A stretch of DNA of 64,000 bases from Mesorhizobium sp. M1B.F.Ca.ET.045.04.1.1 (GTDB lineage Bacteria > Pseudomonadota > Alphaproteobacteria > Rhizobiales > Rhizobiaceae): NCBI RefSeq assembly GCF_003952465.1, contig NZ_CP034448.1, positions 4,193,001 through 4,257,000 on the forward strand, given 5' to 3'. Within the stretch, counting starts at the first letter, position 1. Each line of letters starts with the position of its first letter. This document shows positions 16,752-25,693 of the stretch, piece after piece. A program made the translations under genes and the position numbers. Under the pieces are notes generated by a model. That model saw only the letters and a program-made list of their open reading frames with translations. It was not told the origin of the DNA and made no database searches.

Positions 16752-17438
16752 ATGTCTATGGCGCCGTATTCGATAGCCTACCCGCTGATGCCTTATTGGG
16801 ACCAACTCGAGAAGATGAACCAGGACCTGACAAAGATGATGCCGAGGGAGATGGCTAGCGCCGTCAACCTCATGGCGCATCCTGTCGCGGGCGCAGCCGC
16901 GATGTCGGCGCTGGGCATCGGATTTGCCAATCAGGCAATGGGCGTCTGGATGGGCGCGCTCTCCGGCGCGGTCGAAGCCTCGCAGCGCATGTTCCAACCG
17001 TTCCTCGACGATCTCGAGGCGCGGACCGAAGCCGCCAACAATTCGTCCAAGGCGCGCAAGGCGACCGAGACGCTGATCGCCGAGGCGCAGACCTTCGCCA
17101 GGGACGTGACCGACATCGCGGCCAACGCCACCGAGAAGGCGCTCGACACTTCAGGCGCCGACACGGTTGCCGGAACGGCCGCGACCGGGCTGATGCCGGA
17201 GGATTTCAGGCAGCCCAAGGCGATCGACAAGCCGGGGAAGCCTTCCGACCTGAAGGCGATCTCGGGCATCGGGCCGAAGCTCGAGAAAGTGCTGAACGGT
17301 CTTGGCATCTGGACTTATGGCCAGATCGCTGCCTGGACGTCGGAAGAGATCGCCTGGGTCGAGGATTACCTGTCGCTCGCCGGCCGCATCGGCCGCGACG
17401 ACTGGACCGGTCAGGCGGCGGCGCTGGCCGCCAAGTAG
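16752..17438 (+). CDS. Helix-hairpin-helix protein within the nuo operon, function unknown
   Basis: 228 residues inserted between nuoF and nuoG on the same strand. Residues 30-90 are Ala/Met/Gly-rich and may be amphipathic or membrane-associated (LMAHPVAGAAAMSALGIGFA). A helical Ala/Glu region follows, then a C-terminal domain with LKAISGIGPKLEKVLNGLGI, IAAWTSEEIAWVEDYL and GRIGRDDWTGQA. That domain matches the end of this operon's NuoE nearly position for position. I infer an accessory or assembly factor of complex I; a DNA-binding role suggested by the motif name is unlikely here. The ATG at 16752 is preceded by CAGGAG. Confidence 0.85.
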   Translation: MSMAPYSIAYPLMPYWDQLEKMNQDLTKMMPREMASAVNLMAHPVAGAAAMSALGIGFANQAMGVWMGALSGAVEASQRMFQPFLDDLEARTEAANNSSKARKATETLIAEAQTFARDVTDIAANATEKALDTSGADTVAGTAATGLMPEDFRQPKAIDKPGKPSDLKAISGIGPKLEKVLNGLGIWTYGQIAAWTSEEIAWVEDYLSLAGRIGRDDWTGQAAALAAK

Positions 17439-17515
17439 TGAGATGAAATGCCGGGCGCGGCACCAGTCGCGCCCGGAATGAGAGATTGCGGGAAATCCGC
17501 GAGGGTTTGAGGCGA

Positions 17516-19597
17516 ATGGCAAAGCTCAAGGTCGACGGGAAAGAGATCACGGTACCCGACCATTACACGCTGCTGCAGGCGGCTGAGGACGCCGGCGCGG
17601 AAGTGCCGCGCTTCTGCTTCCACGAGCGGCTGTCGATCGCCGGCAACTGCCGCATGTGCCTGATCGAGGTGAAGGGCGGTCCGCCCAAGCCGCAGGCTTC
17701 CTGCGCCATGGGCGTGCGCGACCTGCGCCCCGGCCCGAACGGCGAGCCGCCGGAGATCTTCACCAACACGCCGATGGTCAAGAAGGCGCGCGAAGGCGTG
17801 ATGGAGTTCCTGCTGATCAACCATCCGCTCGACTGCCCGATCTGCGACCAGGGCGGCGAATGCGACCTGCAGGACCAGGCGATGGCCTTCGGCGTCGACT
17901 CCTCGCGCTATCACGAGAACAAGCGCGCGGTCGAAGACAAGTATATCGGCCCGTTGGTGAAGACGGTGATGAACCGCTGCATCCATTGCACGCGCTGCGT
18001 CCGCTTCACCACCGAGGTCGCCGGCATTTCCGAGCTCGGCCTGATCGGCCGTGGCGAGGACGCCGAGATCACCACCTATCTCGAACAGGCGATGACGTCG
18101 GAGCTCCAGGGCAACGTCATCGACCTTTGCCCGGTCGGCGCGCTGACCTCCAAGCCGTTCGCCTTCCAGGCGCGGCCGTGGGAACTGACCAAGACGGAAT
18201 CGATCGACGTCATGGACGCTGTCGGCTCGGCGATCCGCGTCGATTCGAGAGGCCGTGAGGTGATGCGTATCCTGCCGCGCGTCAACGAAGCGGTGAACGA
18301 GGAGTGGATTTCCGACAAAACCCGCTTCATCTGGGACGGCCTGCGCACGCAGCGCCTCGATCGCCCTTACGTTCGCAAGAACGGCAAGCTCGCCCCGGCA
18401 AGCTGGGCGGAGGCCTTCGCGGCGATCAAGGACGAGGTGGGCAAGACCGCGCCTGAGCGCATCGGCGCCATCGCCGGCGACCTCGCCGCGGTCGAGGAGA
18501 TCTATGCGCTCAAGCTTCTGATGGGCGCGCTCGGCTCGAAGAACATCGACTGCCGCCAGGATGGCGCAGCGCTCGATCCGTCGCTCGGCCGCGCGAGCTA
18601 CATCTTCAACCCGACTATCGAGGGCATCGAGCAGGCCGATGCGGTGCTGATCATCGGCGCCAATCCGCGCTTCGAGGCCTCGGTGCTCAACGCCCGCATC
18701 CGCAAGCGCTGGCGCGTCGGCAACCTGCCGGTCGGCGTCATCGGCGAGATCGGCGACACGCGTTACGACTATGAGCTCATCGGCGCCGGCCCCGAATCCT
18801 TGAAGGACCTCGCCGACGGCAACGGCAAGTTCTTCGAGGTGCTGAAGAAGGCGACGCATCCGCTGATCATCGTCGGCCAGGGCGCGCTGGCGCGTGCGGA
18901 CGGCGCGGCGGTGCTCGGCCAGGCGGCCAAACTCGCCACGGCCGTCGATGCCGTGACGGCCGACTGGAACGGCTTTGCGGTGCTACACAACGCCGCCGGC
19001 CGCGTCGGCGGCCTCGACGTCGGCTTCGTGCCGGGCGAGGGCGGCAAGAATGTCGCCGGCATGCTGGGCGAGACGGATCTGCTGTTCCTGCTTGGCGCCG
19101 ACGAGATCGACATGGCCAAGACCGGCGGCGCCTTCGTCGTCTATATCGGCACGCATGGCGATGCCGGCGCGCACCGCGCCAACGTCATCCTGCCGGCCGC
19201 CGCCTACACCGAAAAGTCCGGCACCTATGTCAACACGGAAGGCCGTGTCCAACAGACAAACCGCGCCGGTTTCGCTCCAGGCGAGGCGCGCGAGGACTGG
19301 GCGATCCTGCGGGCGCTGTCGGATGTGCTCGGCAAGAAACTGCCCTTCGATTCGCTGGCGCAACTGCGCGCCAAGCTCTGTGGCGAATATCCGCATCTGG
19401 CCCGTATCGACCAGGTCCTGGCCGGCAGCGCCGACGACGTCGCCAAGGCGGCGAAGCTCGGCGGGCGGTTGAACAAGGGCACCTTCACCTCGCCGGTGAA
19501 GGACTTCTATCTGACCAACCCGATCGCGCGGGCCTCGGCCGTGATGGCCGAATGCTCGGCGTTGGCCAAGAGCGGCTTCAAGCAGGCGGCGGAATAA
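17516..19597 (+). CDS. nuoG: NADH-quinone oxidoreductase subunit G
   Basis: 75-kDa subunit of the NADH module; 693 residues, the normal size. N-terminal [2Fe-2S] and [4Fe-4S] ligands appear in RFCFHERLSIAGNCRMC, CPICDQGGECDLQDQ and CIHCTRCVRF, followed by a molybdopterin-oxidoreductase-like C-terminal part. I chose the ATG at 17516 (MAKLKVDGKEITV), which starts directly on the ferredoxin fold; an upstream TTG at 17486 adds only ten unrelated residues. Confidence 0.97.
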   Translation: MAKLKVDGKEITVPDHYTLLQAAEDAGAEVPRFCFHERLSIAGNCRMCLIEVKGGPPKPQASCAMGVRDLRPGPNGEPPEIFTNTPMVKKAREGVMEFLLINHPLDCPICDQGGECDLQDQAMAFGVDSSRYHENKRAVEDKYIGPLVKTVMNRCIHCTRCVRFTTEVAGISELGLIGRGEDAEITTYLEQAMTSELQGNVIDLCPVGALTSKPFAFQARPWELTKTESIDVMDAVGSAIRVDSRGREVMRILPRVNEAVNEEWISDKTRFIWDGLRTQRLDRPYVRKNGKLAPASWAEAFAAIKDEVGKTAPERIGAIAGDLAAVEEIYALKLLMGALGSKNIDCRQDGAALDPSLGRASYIFNPTIEGIEQADAVLIIGANPRFEASVLNARIRKRWRVGNLPVGVIGEIGDTRYDYELIGAGPESLKDLADGNGKFFEVLKKATHPLIIVGQGALARADGAAVLGQAAKLATAVDAVTADWNGFAVLHNAAGRVGGLDVGFVPGEGGKNVAGMLGETDLLFLLGADEIDMAKTGGAFVVYIGTHGDAGAHRANVILPAAAYTEKSGTYVNTEGRVQQTNRAGFAPGEAREDWAILRALSDVLGKKLPFDSLAQLRAKLCGEYPHLARIDQVLAGSADDVAKAAKLGGRLNKGTFTSPVKDFYLTNPIARASAVMAECSALAKSGFKQAAE

Positions 19598-19599
19598 GC

Positions 19600-20643
19600 A
19601 TGGACACCTTCTTCTCCTTCTACGTGCTGCCGGCGCTGCTGATCCTGTTGAAGTCGGTCGTGCTGATCGTCGTTCTTCTGATCTTCGTGGCTTATGTGCT
19701 CTATGCCGACCGCAAGATCTGGGCGGCGGTGCAATTGCGTCGCGGTCCGAACGTCGTCGGTCCGTGGGGCACGCTGCAGGCCTTCGCCGACCTGTTGAAA
19801 TTCGTCTTCAAGGAACCGGTGATCCCGTCCGGCGCCAACAAGGGCGTCTTCCTGCTCGCGCCACTGGTGTCGGCGGTGCTGGCGATCTCGGCCTGGGCCG
19901 TCATCCCGGTCAGTCAAGGCTGGGCGATCGCCAACATCAATGTCGGCATCCTCTATGTCTTCGCCATCTCCTCGCTCGAGGTCTATGGCGTGATCATGGG
20001 CGGCTGGGCATCGAACTCGAAATATCCGTTCCTCGGCGCGCTGCGCTCGGCGGCGCAGATGGTGTCCTACGAGGTCTCGATCGGCTTCGTCATCGTCACC
20101 GTTCTGCTCACCGTCGGCTCGCTCAACCTCTCCGACATCGTGCTCGCGCAGCAGGATGGCCTGGGTACGCGGCTCGGCCTGCCCAACACCTTCCTCGACT
20201 GGCACTGGCTGTCGCTGTTCCCGATGTTCATCGTGTTCTTCATCTCGGCGCTGGCCGAGACGAACCGCCCGCCGTTCGACCTGGTGGAAGCGGAATCGGA
20301 ACTCGTCGCCGGCCATATGGTTGAATACTCGTCGACGCCGTTCCTGCTCTTCTTCCTTGGTGAGTATGTCGCCGTCGTCTTGATGTGCGCGTTGGCCACC
20401 ATCCTTTTCCTCGGCGGCTGGTTGCCACCGTTCGACTTCGCGCCCTTCACCTGGGTGCCGGGGCTGATCTGGTTCGTGCTCAAGGTCTGCCTGGTGTTCT
20501 TCATGTTCTCGATGGTGAAGGCGTTCGTGCCGCGCTACCGCTACGACCAGTTGATGCGGTTGGGCTGGAAGGTCTTCCTGCCGATCTCGCTGTTCATGGT
20601 CGTCGCCACCGCGGCCTTCCTCAAGATCACGGGATTTGCGTGA
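19600..20643 (+). CDS. nuoH: NADH-quinone oxidoreductase subunit H
   Basis: Membrane subunit that joins the two arms and forms the quinone channel entry; 347 residues with about eight transmembrane segments. ADRKIWAAVQLRRGPNVVGP and ETNRPPFDLVEAESELVAG are the conserved loops. The ATG at 19600 follows the nuoG stop by 2 bp. The stop overlaps the nuoI start by one base (TGATG). Confidence 0.97.
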   Translation: MDTFFSFYVLPALLILLKSVVLIVVLLIFVAYVLYADRKIWAAVQLRRGPNVVGPWGTLQAFADLLKFVFKEPVIPSGANKGVFLLAPLVSAVLAISAWAVIPVSQGWAIANINVGILYVFAISSLEVYGVIMGGWASNSKYPFLGALRSAAQMVSYEVSIGFVIVTVLLTVGSLNLSDIVLAQQDGLGTRLGLPNTFLDWHWLSLFPMFIVFFISALAETNRPPFDLVEAESELVAGHMVEYSSTPFLLFFLGEYVAVVLMCALATILFLGGWLPPFDFAPFTWVPGLIWFVLKVCLVFFMFSMVKAFVPRYRYDQLMRLGWKVFLPISLFMVVATAAFLKITGFA

Positions 20644-21134
20644 TGTCTGCTCTTGCCCAAGCCGCAAAGGCCCTGCTGCTGAAGGATTTCGTCAGCGCCT
20701 TTTTCCTGTCGATGCGCCAGTTCTTCGCGCCGAAGGAGACGATCAATTATCCGCACGAGAAGGGGCCGATCAGCCCGCGCTTCCGTGGCGAGCATGCGCT
20801 GCGCCGCTATCCCAACGGCGAGGAGCGCTGCATTGCCTGCAAGCTCTGCGAAGCGATCTGCCCGGCTCAGGCGATCACCATCGAGGCCGGCCCGCGCCGC
20901 AATGACGGCACACGCCGCACGGTGCGCTACGACATCGACATGGTGAAGTGCATCTATTGCGGCTTCTGCCAGGAAGCCTGCCCGGTCGACGCCATCGTCG
21001 AGGGGCCGAACTTCGAATTCGCGACCGAAACGCGCGAGGAGCTTTACTACAACAAGGAAAAGCTGCTCGCGAACGGCGATCGCTGGGAACGTGAACTGGC
21101 GCGCAACATCGCGCTGGACGCGCCCTATCGCTGA
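20643..21134 (+). CDS. nuoI: NADH-quinone oxidoreductase subunit I
   Basis: 23-kDa ferredoxin-type subunit; 163 residues. Two [4Fe-4S] motifs are seen: CIACKLCEAICPAQAI and CIYCGFCQEACPVDAI, the ligands of clusters N6a and N6b. An N-terminal amphipathic helix precedes them. A 125-bp gap without recognisable features separates it from nuoJ. Confidence 0.97.
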   Translation: MSALAQAAKALLLKDFVSAFFLSMRQFFAPKETINYPHEKGPISPRFRGEHALRRYPNGEERCIACKLCEAICPAQAITIEAGPRRNDGTRRTVRYDIDMVKCIYCGFCQEACPVDAIVEGPNFEFATETREELYYNKEKLLANGDRWERELARNIALDAPYR

Positions 21135-21259
21135 CATTTGACGCATGGACGGGGCGAAGAGCCTCGTCTAATGGAACACCAACTTTGCCAGCCGGAGGCG
21201 GCGGCGATATCGAGCAGGGGCGCTGAGCCCAGTGTTCGGACAGGAACCCGGGGAACCCC

Positions 21260-21880
21260 ATGCTGAGTGGACTAGAGGCGGTCTTTTTCTACCTCTTCGC
21301 CTTTATTGCCGTGGCGTCGGCCTTCATGGTCATTTCGTCACGCAACCCCGTGCATTCCGTGCTGTTCCTGATCCTGACCTTCTTCAACGCCGCAGGGCTC
21401 TTCCTGCTGACCGGCGCCGAATTCCTGGCACTGATTCTGCTCGTGGTCTATGTCGGCGCGGTGATGGTGCTGTTCCTGTTCGTCGTCATGATGCTCGACG
21501 TCGACTTTGCCGAGATGAAGCAGGGCGCGTTGCAATACGCGCCGATCGGCGCGCTGGTCGGGCTGGTCCTGGCGGCGGAACTGATCGTCGTGCTCGGCGG
21601 CTACAGCTTCGCGCCGCAGCTTGCCTCGACGGTGGCGAAGGCAACGCCGGATATCGCCACGCGCTCCAACACGGCAGCGCTCGGCGACATCCTCTACACG
21701 GACTACCTCTATTACTTCCAGATCGCCGGCCTCGTGCTGCTGGTCGCCATGATTGGCGCCATCGTCTTGACGCTGCGCCACAAGGAAGGCGTCAAGCGGC
21801 AGTCAATCGCCGCCCAGGTCGGCCGCACGGCTGCGACGGGCATGGAAATCCGCAAGGTCAAGTCGGGCGAGGGTATCTGA
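21260..21880 (+). CDS. nuoJ: NADH-quinone oxidoreductase subunit J
   Basis: Membrane-arm subunit of complex I; 206 residues with five hydrophobic segments. VVYVGAVMVLFLFVVMMLD is the characteristic third-helix region, which forms the pi-bulge in known structures. Separated from nuoK by a single base. Confidence 0.95.
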   Translation: MLSGLEAVFFYLFAFIAVASAFMVISSRNPVHSVLFLILTFFNAAGLFLLTGAEFLALILLVVYVGAVMVLFLFVVMMLDVDFAEMKQGALQYAPIGALVGLVLAAELIVVLGGYSFAPQLASTVAKATPDIATRSNTAALGDILYTDYLYYFQIAGLVLLVAMIGAIVLTLRHKEGVKRQSIAAQVGRTAATGMEIRKVKSGEGI

Positions 21881-21881
21881 G

Positions 21882-22190
21882 ATGGTCGTCGGCATCGCGC
21901 ATTATCTGACCGTATCGGCGGTCCTGTTCACGCTCGGCGTGTTCGGCATCTTCTTGAACCGCCGCAACATCATCGTCATCCTGATGTCGATCGAGCTGAT
22001 CCTACTTGCGGTCAACATCAATTTCGTCGCCTTCTCGGCGGCGCTGCATGACCTCGTCGGACAGGTGTTCGCGCTCTTCGTGCTGACGGTCGCCGCGGCC
22101 GAGGCCGCGATCGGACTTGCCATTCTTGTCGTCTTCTTCCGCAACCGGGGCTCGATCGCGGTCGAAGACGTGAACCAGATGAAGGGTTGA
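21882..22190 (+). CDS. nuoK: NADH-quinone oxidoreductase subunit K
   Basis: Small membrane subunit; 102 residues and three transmembrane segments, with membrane-embedded glutamates of the proton path in LMSIELILLAVNINFVAF and AAAEAAIGLAILVVFFR. Normal length and placement. Confidence 0.95.
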   Translation: MVVGIAHYLTVSAVLFTLGVFGIFLNRRNIIVILMSIELILLAVNINFVAFSAALHDLVGQVFALFVLTVAAAEAAIGLAILVVFFRNRGSIAVEDVNQMKG

Positions 22191-22201
22191 CGGGAACAAC
22201 C

Positions 22202-24175
22202 ATGTACCAGGCCATCGTCTTCCTTCCGCTGCTTGGCTTCCTGATTGTCGGCCTGTTCGGCAATTCGCTCGGCGCCAAGGCTTCCGAATACATCACCTCC
22301 GGCTTCCTGGTCATCTCGGCGGTGCTGTCTTGGATCGTCTTCTTCACCGTCGGCTTCGGCCATGGCGAGGTGTTTACCGTGCCGGTGCTGCGCTGGATCC
22401 AGGCCGGCGGGCTCGACGCCGCCTGGGCGCTCAGGATCGACACCCTCACGGTCGTGATGCTGGTCGTCGTCAACACGGTGTCGGCGCTGGTCCATATCTA
22501 TTCGATCGGCTACATGCACCACGATCCGAACCGGCCGCGCTTCTTCGCCTATCTGTCGCTGTTCACCTTCGCGATGCTGATGCTGGTGACGGCGGACAAC
22601 CTGGTGCAGATGTACTTCGGCTGGGAAGGCGTCGGCCTCGCCTCCTACCTGCTGATCGGCTTCTGGTACAAGAAGCCGTCCGCCAACGCCGCCGCAATCA
22701 AGGCCTTCGTCGTCAATCGCGTCGGCGACTTCGGCTTCGCACTCGGCATCTTCGGCGTCTTCGTGCTGTTCGGCTCGGTCAATCTCGGCACAGTCTTTGC
22801 CAACGCAGCCTCCTTCCTGCCGGCCGAAGGCGCGCCGGAAGGCGCCGCGGTGCTCAACTTCCTCGGCCATGCGCTGGACAAGCATATCGCGCTGACGGTG
22901 GTCTGCCTGCTGCTCTTCATGGGCGCCATGGGCAAGTCGGCGCAGGTGCCGCTGCACACCTGGCTGCCCGACGCCATGGAAGGTCCGACGCCCGTCTCGG
23001 CGCTGATCCATGCCGCGACCATGGTGACGGCCGGCGTGTTCATGCTGGCGAGGCTCTCGCCGCTGTTCGAGCTGTCGCATTCGGCGCTGACCGTCGTCAC
23101 CTTCATCGGCGCCTTCACCGCCTTCTTCGCGGCGACCGTCGGCCTGGTGCAGAACGACATCAAGCGCGTCATCGCCTATTCGACCTGCTCGCAGCTCGGC
23201 TACATGTTCGTGGCGCTCGGCGTCGGCGCCTATGGCGCGGCGATCTTCCACCTGTTCACGCATGCCTTCTTCAAGGCGCTGCTGTTCCTCGGCTCGGGCT
23301 CGGTCATCCATGCCGTTTCCGACGAGCAGGACATGCGCCAGATGGGCGGGTTGAGGACGCTCGTTCCCAAGACCTACTGGATGATGGTGATCGGCACGCT
23401 GGCGCTGACCGGCGTCGGTATCCCGGCGACGGTGATCGGCACCGCCGGCTTCTTCTCCAAGGACGCCATCATCGAGGCATCCTTTGCCAGCCACAACGCG
23501 GTCGCGGTCTTCGCCTTCGTGCTGCTCGTCATCGCCGCCTGCTTCACCAGCTTCTATTCCTGGCGGCTGATCTTCATGACCTTCCATGGCGAGCCGCGGG
23601 CGAGCCACGAGATCATGCATCACGTGCATGAATCGCCGCCGGTGATGCTGGTGCCGCTCTATCTGCTGGCCGCCGGCGCGCTGTTTGCCGGCATCCTCTT
23701 CCACGGCGCCTTCATCGGCGAGGGCTATGCCGAGTTCTGGAAGGCTTCGCTGTTCACGCTGCAGGACAACCATATCCTGCACGAGATCCACGAACTGCCG
23801 CTATGGGTGGAACTGGCGCCGTTCATCGCCATGGTCATCGGCTTCGCGGTTGCCTGGAAGTTCTACATCCGCTCGCCGGAACTGCCACGGAGCGTCGCCG
23901 CCAACCACCGCCTGCTCTACGGCTTCCTGCTCAACAAGTGGTATTTCGACGAGCTCTACGACTTCCTGTTCGTGCGGCCGGCGAAACGCCTCGGCCGGTT
24001 CCTGTGGAAGACCGGTGACGGCGCCGTCATCGACGGGCTCGGCCCCGACGGCATCTCGGCGCGCGTCGTCGACGTCACCAACCGGGTCGTCAAGCTGCAG
24101 ACCGGCTATCTCTATCACTATGCTTTCGCCATGCTGATCGGCGTGGCCGCTCTCGTCACCTGGATGATGCTCTGA
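22202..24175 (+). CDS. nuoL: NADH-quinone oxidoreductase subunit L
   Basis: Distal antiporter-like proton pump with the long lateral helix; 657 residues. MYFGWEGVGLASYLLIGFWY, TWLPDAMEGPTPVSALIHAA and FFSKDAIIEASF are typical. I start it at the ATG at 22202; a TTG at 22187 overlapping nuoK lacks a ribosome site. The stop overlaps the nuoM start by one base. Confidence 0.96.
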   Translation: MYQAIVFLPLLGFLIVGLFGNSLGAKASEYITSGFLVISAVLSWIVFFTVGFGHGEVFTVPVLRWIQAGGLDAAWALRIDTLTVVMLVVVNTVSALVHIYSIGYMHHDPNRPRFFAYLSLFTFAMLMLVTADNLVQMYFGWEGVGLASYLLIGFWYKKPSANAAAIKAFVVNRVGDFGFALGIFGVFVLFGSVNLGTVFANAASFLPAEGAPEGAAVLNFLGHALDKHIALTVVCLLLFMGAMGKSAQVPLHTWLPDAMEGPTPVSALIHAATMVTAGVFMLARLSPLFELSHSALTVVTFIGAFTAFFAATVGLVQNDIKRVIAYSTCSQLGYMFVALGVGAYGAAIFHLFTHAFFKALLFLGSGSVIHAVSDEQDMRQMGGLRTLVPKTYWMMVIGTLALTGVGIPATVIGTAGFFSKDAIIEASFASHNAVAVFAFVLLVIAACFTSFYSWRLIFMTFHGEPRASHEIMHHVHESPPVMLVPLYLLAAGALFAGILFHGAFIGEGYAEFWKASLFTLQDNHILHEIHELPLWVELAPFIAMVIGFAVAWKFYIRSPELPRSVAANHRLLYGFLLNKWYFDELYDFLFVRPAKRLGRFLWKTGDGAVIDGLGPDGISARVVDVTNRVVKLQTGYLYHYAFAMLIGVAALVTWMML

Positions 24176-25680
24176 TGACCGACTGGCCAATCCTCTCGCT
24201 GGTCACCTTCCTGCCGCTGGTTGGTGTTCTGCTCATTCTGCCGATCAGCGACGACAGCGAAAACGCGCGCCGCAACATCCGCTCGATCGCCTTCATCACC
24301 ACGGCGTTCACCTTCGTGGTGTCGCTGTTCATCTGGAAGGGTTTTGACAATTCGCAAGCCGGCTTCCAGTTCGTCGAGAAATTCGCCTGGCTGGATTCGG
24401 GCATCTCCTACCACATGGGCGTCGACGGCATCTCGATGCTGTTCGTCATCCTGACCACGTTCCTGATGCCGCTTTGCATCCTCGCCTCCTGGGATGCGAT
24501 CGAGAAGCGGGTCAAGGCCTACATGATCGCCTTCCTGATCCTCGAGACGCTGATGATCGGCGTGTTCTGTGCGCTCGACATCGTGCTGTTCTACGTCTTC
24601 TTCGAGGCGGGCCTGATCCCGATGTTCATCATCATCGGCGTCTGGGGCGGCAAGCGGCGCGTCTATGCCTCGTTCAAATTCTTCCTCTATACGCTCGCCG
24701 GCTCGGTGCTGATGCTGCTCGCCATCATGGCGATGTTCTTCCAGTCCGGCACGACCGACATCACCACGCTTCTGACGCACAACTTCCCGGCCAGCATGCA
24801 GACCTGGCTGTGGCTCGCCTTCTTCGCCTCCTTCGCGGTGAAGATGCCGATGTGGCCGGTGCACACCTGGCTGCCCGATGCGCACGTGGAGGCGCCGACG
24901 GCGGGCTCGGTCATCCTGGCCGCCATCCTCCTGAAGATGGGCGGGTATGGCTTCCTGCGCTTCTCGCTGCCGATGTTCCCGCTGGCGTCCGAGATGTTCG
25001 CGCCGCTGATCTTCACGCTCTCGGTCGTCGCCATCATCTACACCTCGCTGGTGGCGCTGATGCAGGAGGACATGAAGAAGCTGATCGCCTATTCGTCGGT
25101 GGCCCACATGGGCTTCGTCACCATGGGCACCTTCGCGATGAACCAGGAAGGCGTGCAGGGGGCGATCTACCAGATGCTCAGCCACGGCCTCGTCTCCGGA
25201 GCGCTGTTCCTGTGCGTCGGCGTCATCTACGACCGCATGCATACGCGTGAGATCGACGCCTATGGCGGGCTGGTCAACAACATGCCGAAATACGCCACCG
25301 TGTTCATGATCTTCACAATGGCCAATGTCGGCCTGCCGGGCACCAGCGGCTTCGTCGGCGAGTTCCTGACCATGCTCGGCGTGTTCCGGGTCAACACCTG
25401 GGTGGCCTTCTTCGCAGCCACCGGCGTGATCCTGTCGGCGGCTTACGCGCTCTGGCTCTACCGCCGGGTGATCTTCGGCGCGCTGACCAAGGAGAGCCTG
25501 AAGAACCTGCTCGATCTCTCGACCCGCGAGAAGGTCATCATCTACCCGCTGGTGGCGCTGGTCATCTTCTTCGGCGTCTATCCGGCGCCGGTGTTCGACG
25601 TCACGACGCAGTCGGTGAAGGCGCTCGTCACCAACGTCACCGCATCCATCAATTCCGCGCAGACCGCGGCGGCGAACTGA
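24175..25680 (+). CDS. nuoM: NADH-quinone oxidoreductase subunit M
   Basis: Antiporter-like proton-pumping membrane subunit; 501 residues. Recognised by FFEAGLIPMFIIIGVWGG, TWLPDAHVEAPTAGSVILAA and AYSSVAHMGFVTMGTF, which carry conserved charged residues in the membrane. Confidence 0.96.
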   Translation: MTDWPILSLVTFLPLVGVLLILPISDDSENARRNIRSIAFITTAFTFVVSLFIWKGFDNSQAGFQFVEKFAWLDSGISYHMGVDGISMLFVILTTFLMPLCILASWDAIEKRVKAYMIAFLILETLMIGVFCALDIVLFYVFFEAGLIPMFIIIGVWGGKRRVYASFKFFLYTLAGSVLMLLAIMAMFFQSGTTDITTLLTHNFPASMQTWLWLAFFASFAVKMPMWPVHTWLPDAHVEAPTAGSVILAAILLKMGGYGFLRFSLPMFPLASEMFAPLIFTLSVVAIIYTSLVALMQEDMKKLIAYSSVAHMGFVTMGTFAMNQEGVQGAIYQMLSHGLVSGALFLCVGVIYDRMHTREIDAYGGLVNNMPKYATVFMIFTMANVGLPGTSGFVGEFLTMLGVFRVNTWVAFFAATGVILSAAYALWLYRRVIFGALTKESLKNLLDLSTREKVIIYPLVALVIFFGVYPAPVFDVTTQSVKALVTNVTASINSAQTAAAN

Positions 25681-25693
25681 CTGGGGAAATACC

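Noticed and set aside
21902..23791. Very long antisense ORF (over 600 codons) opposite nuoK/nuoL
   Set aside because: GC-rich third positions leave the reverse frame open; the protein is Gln/Glu/Arg/His-rich with no domain, while the plus strand is clear nuoL.
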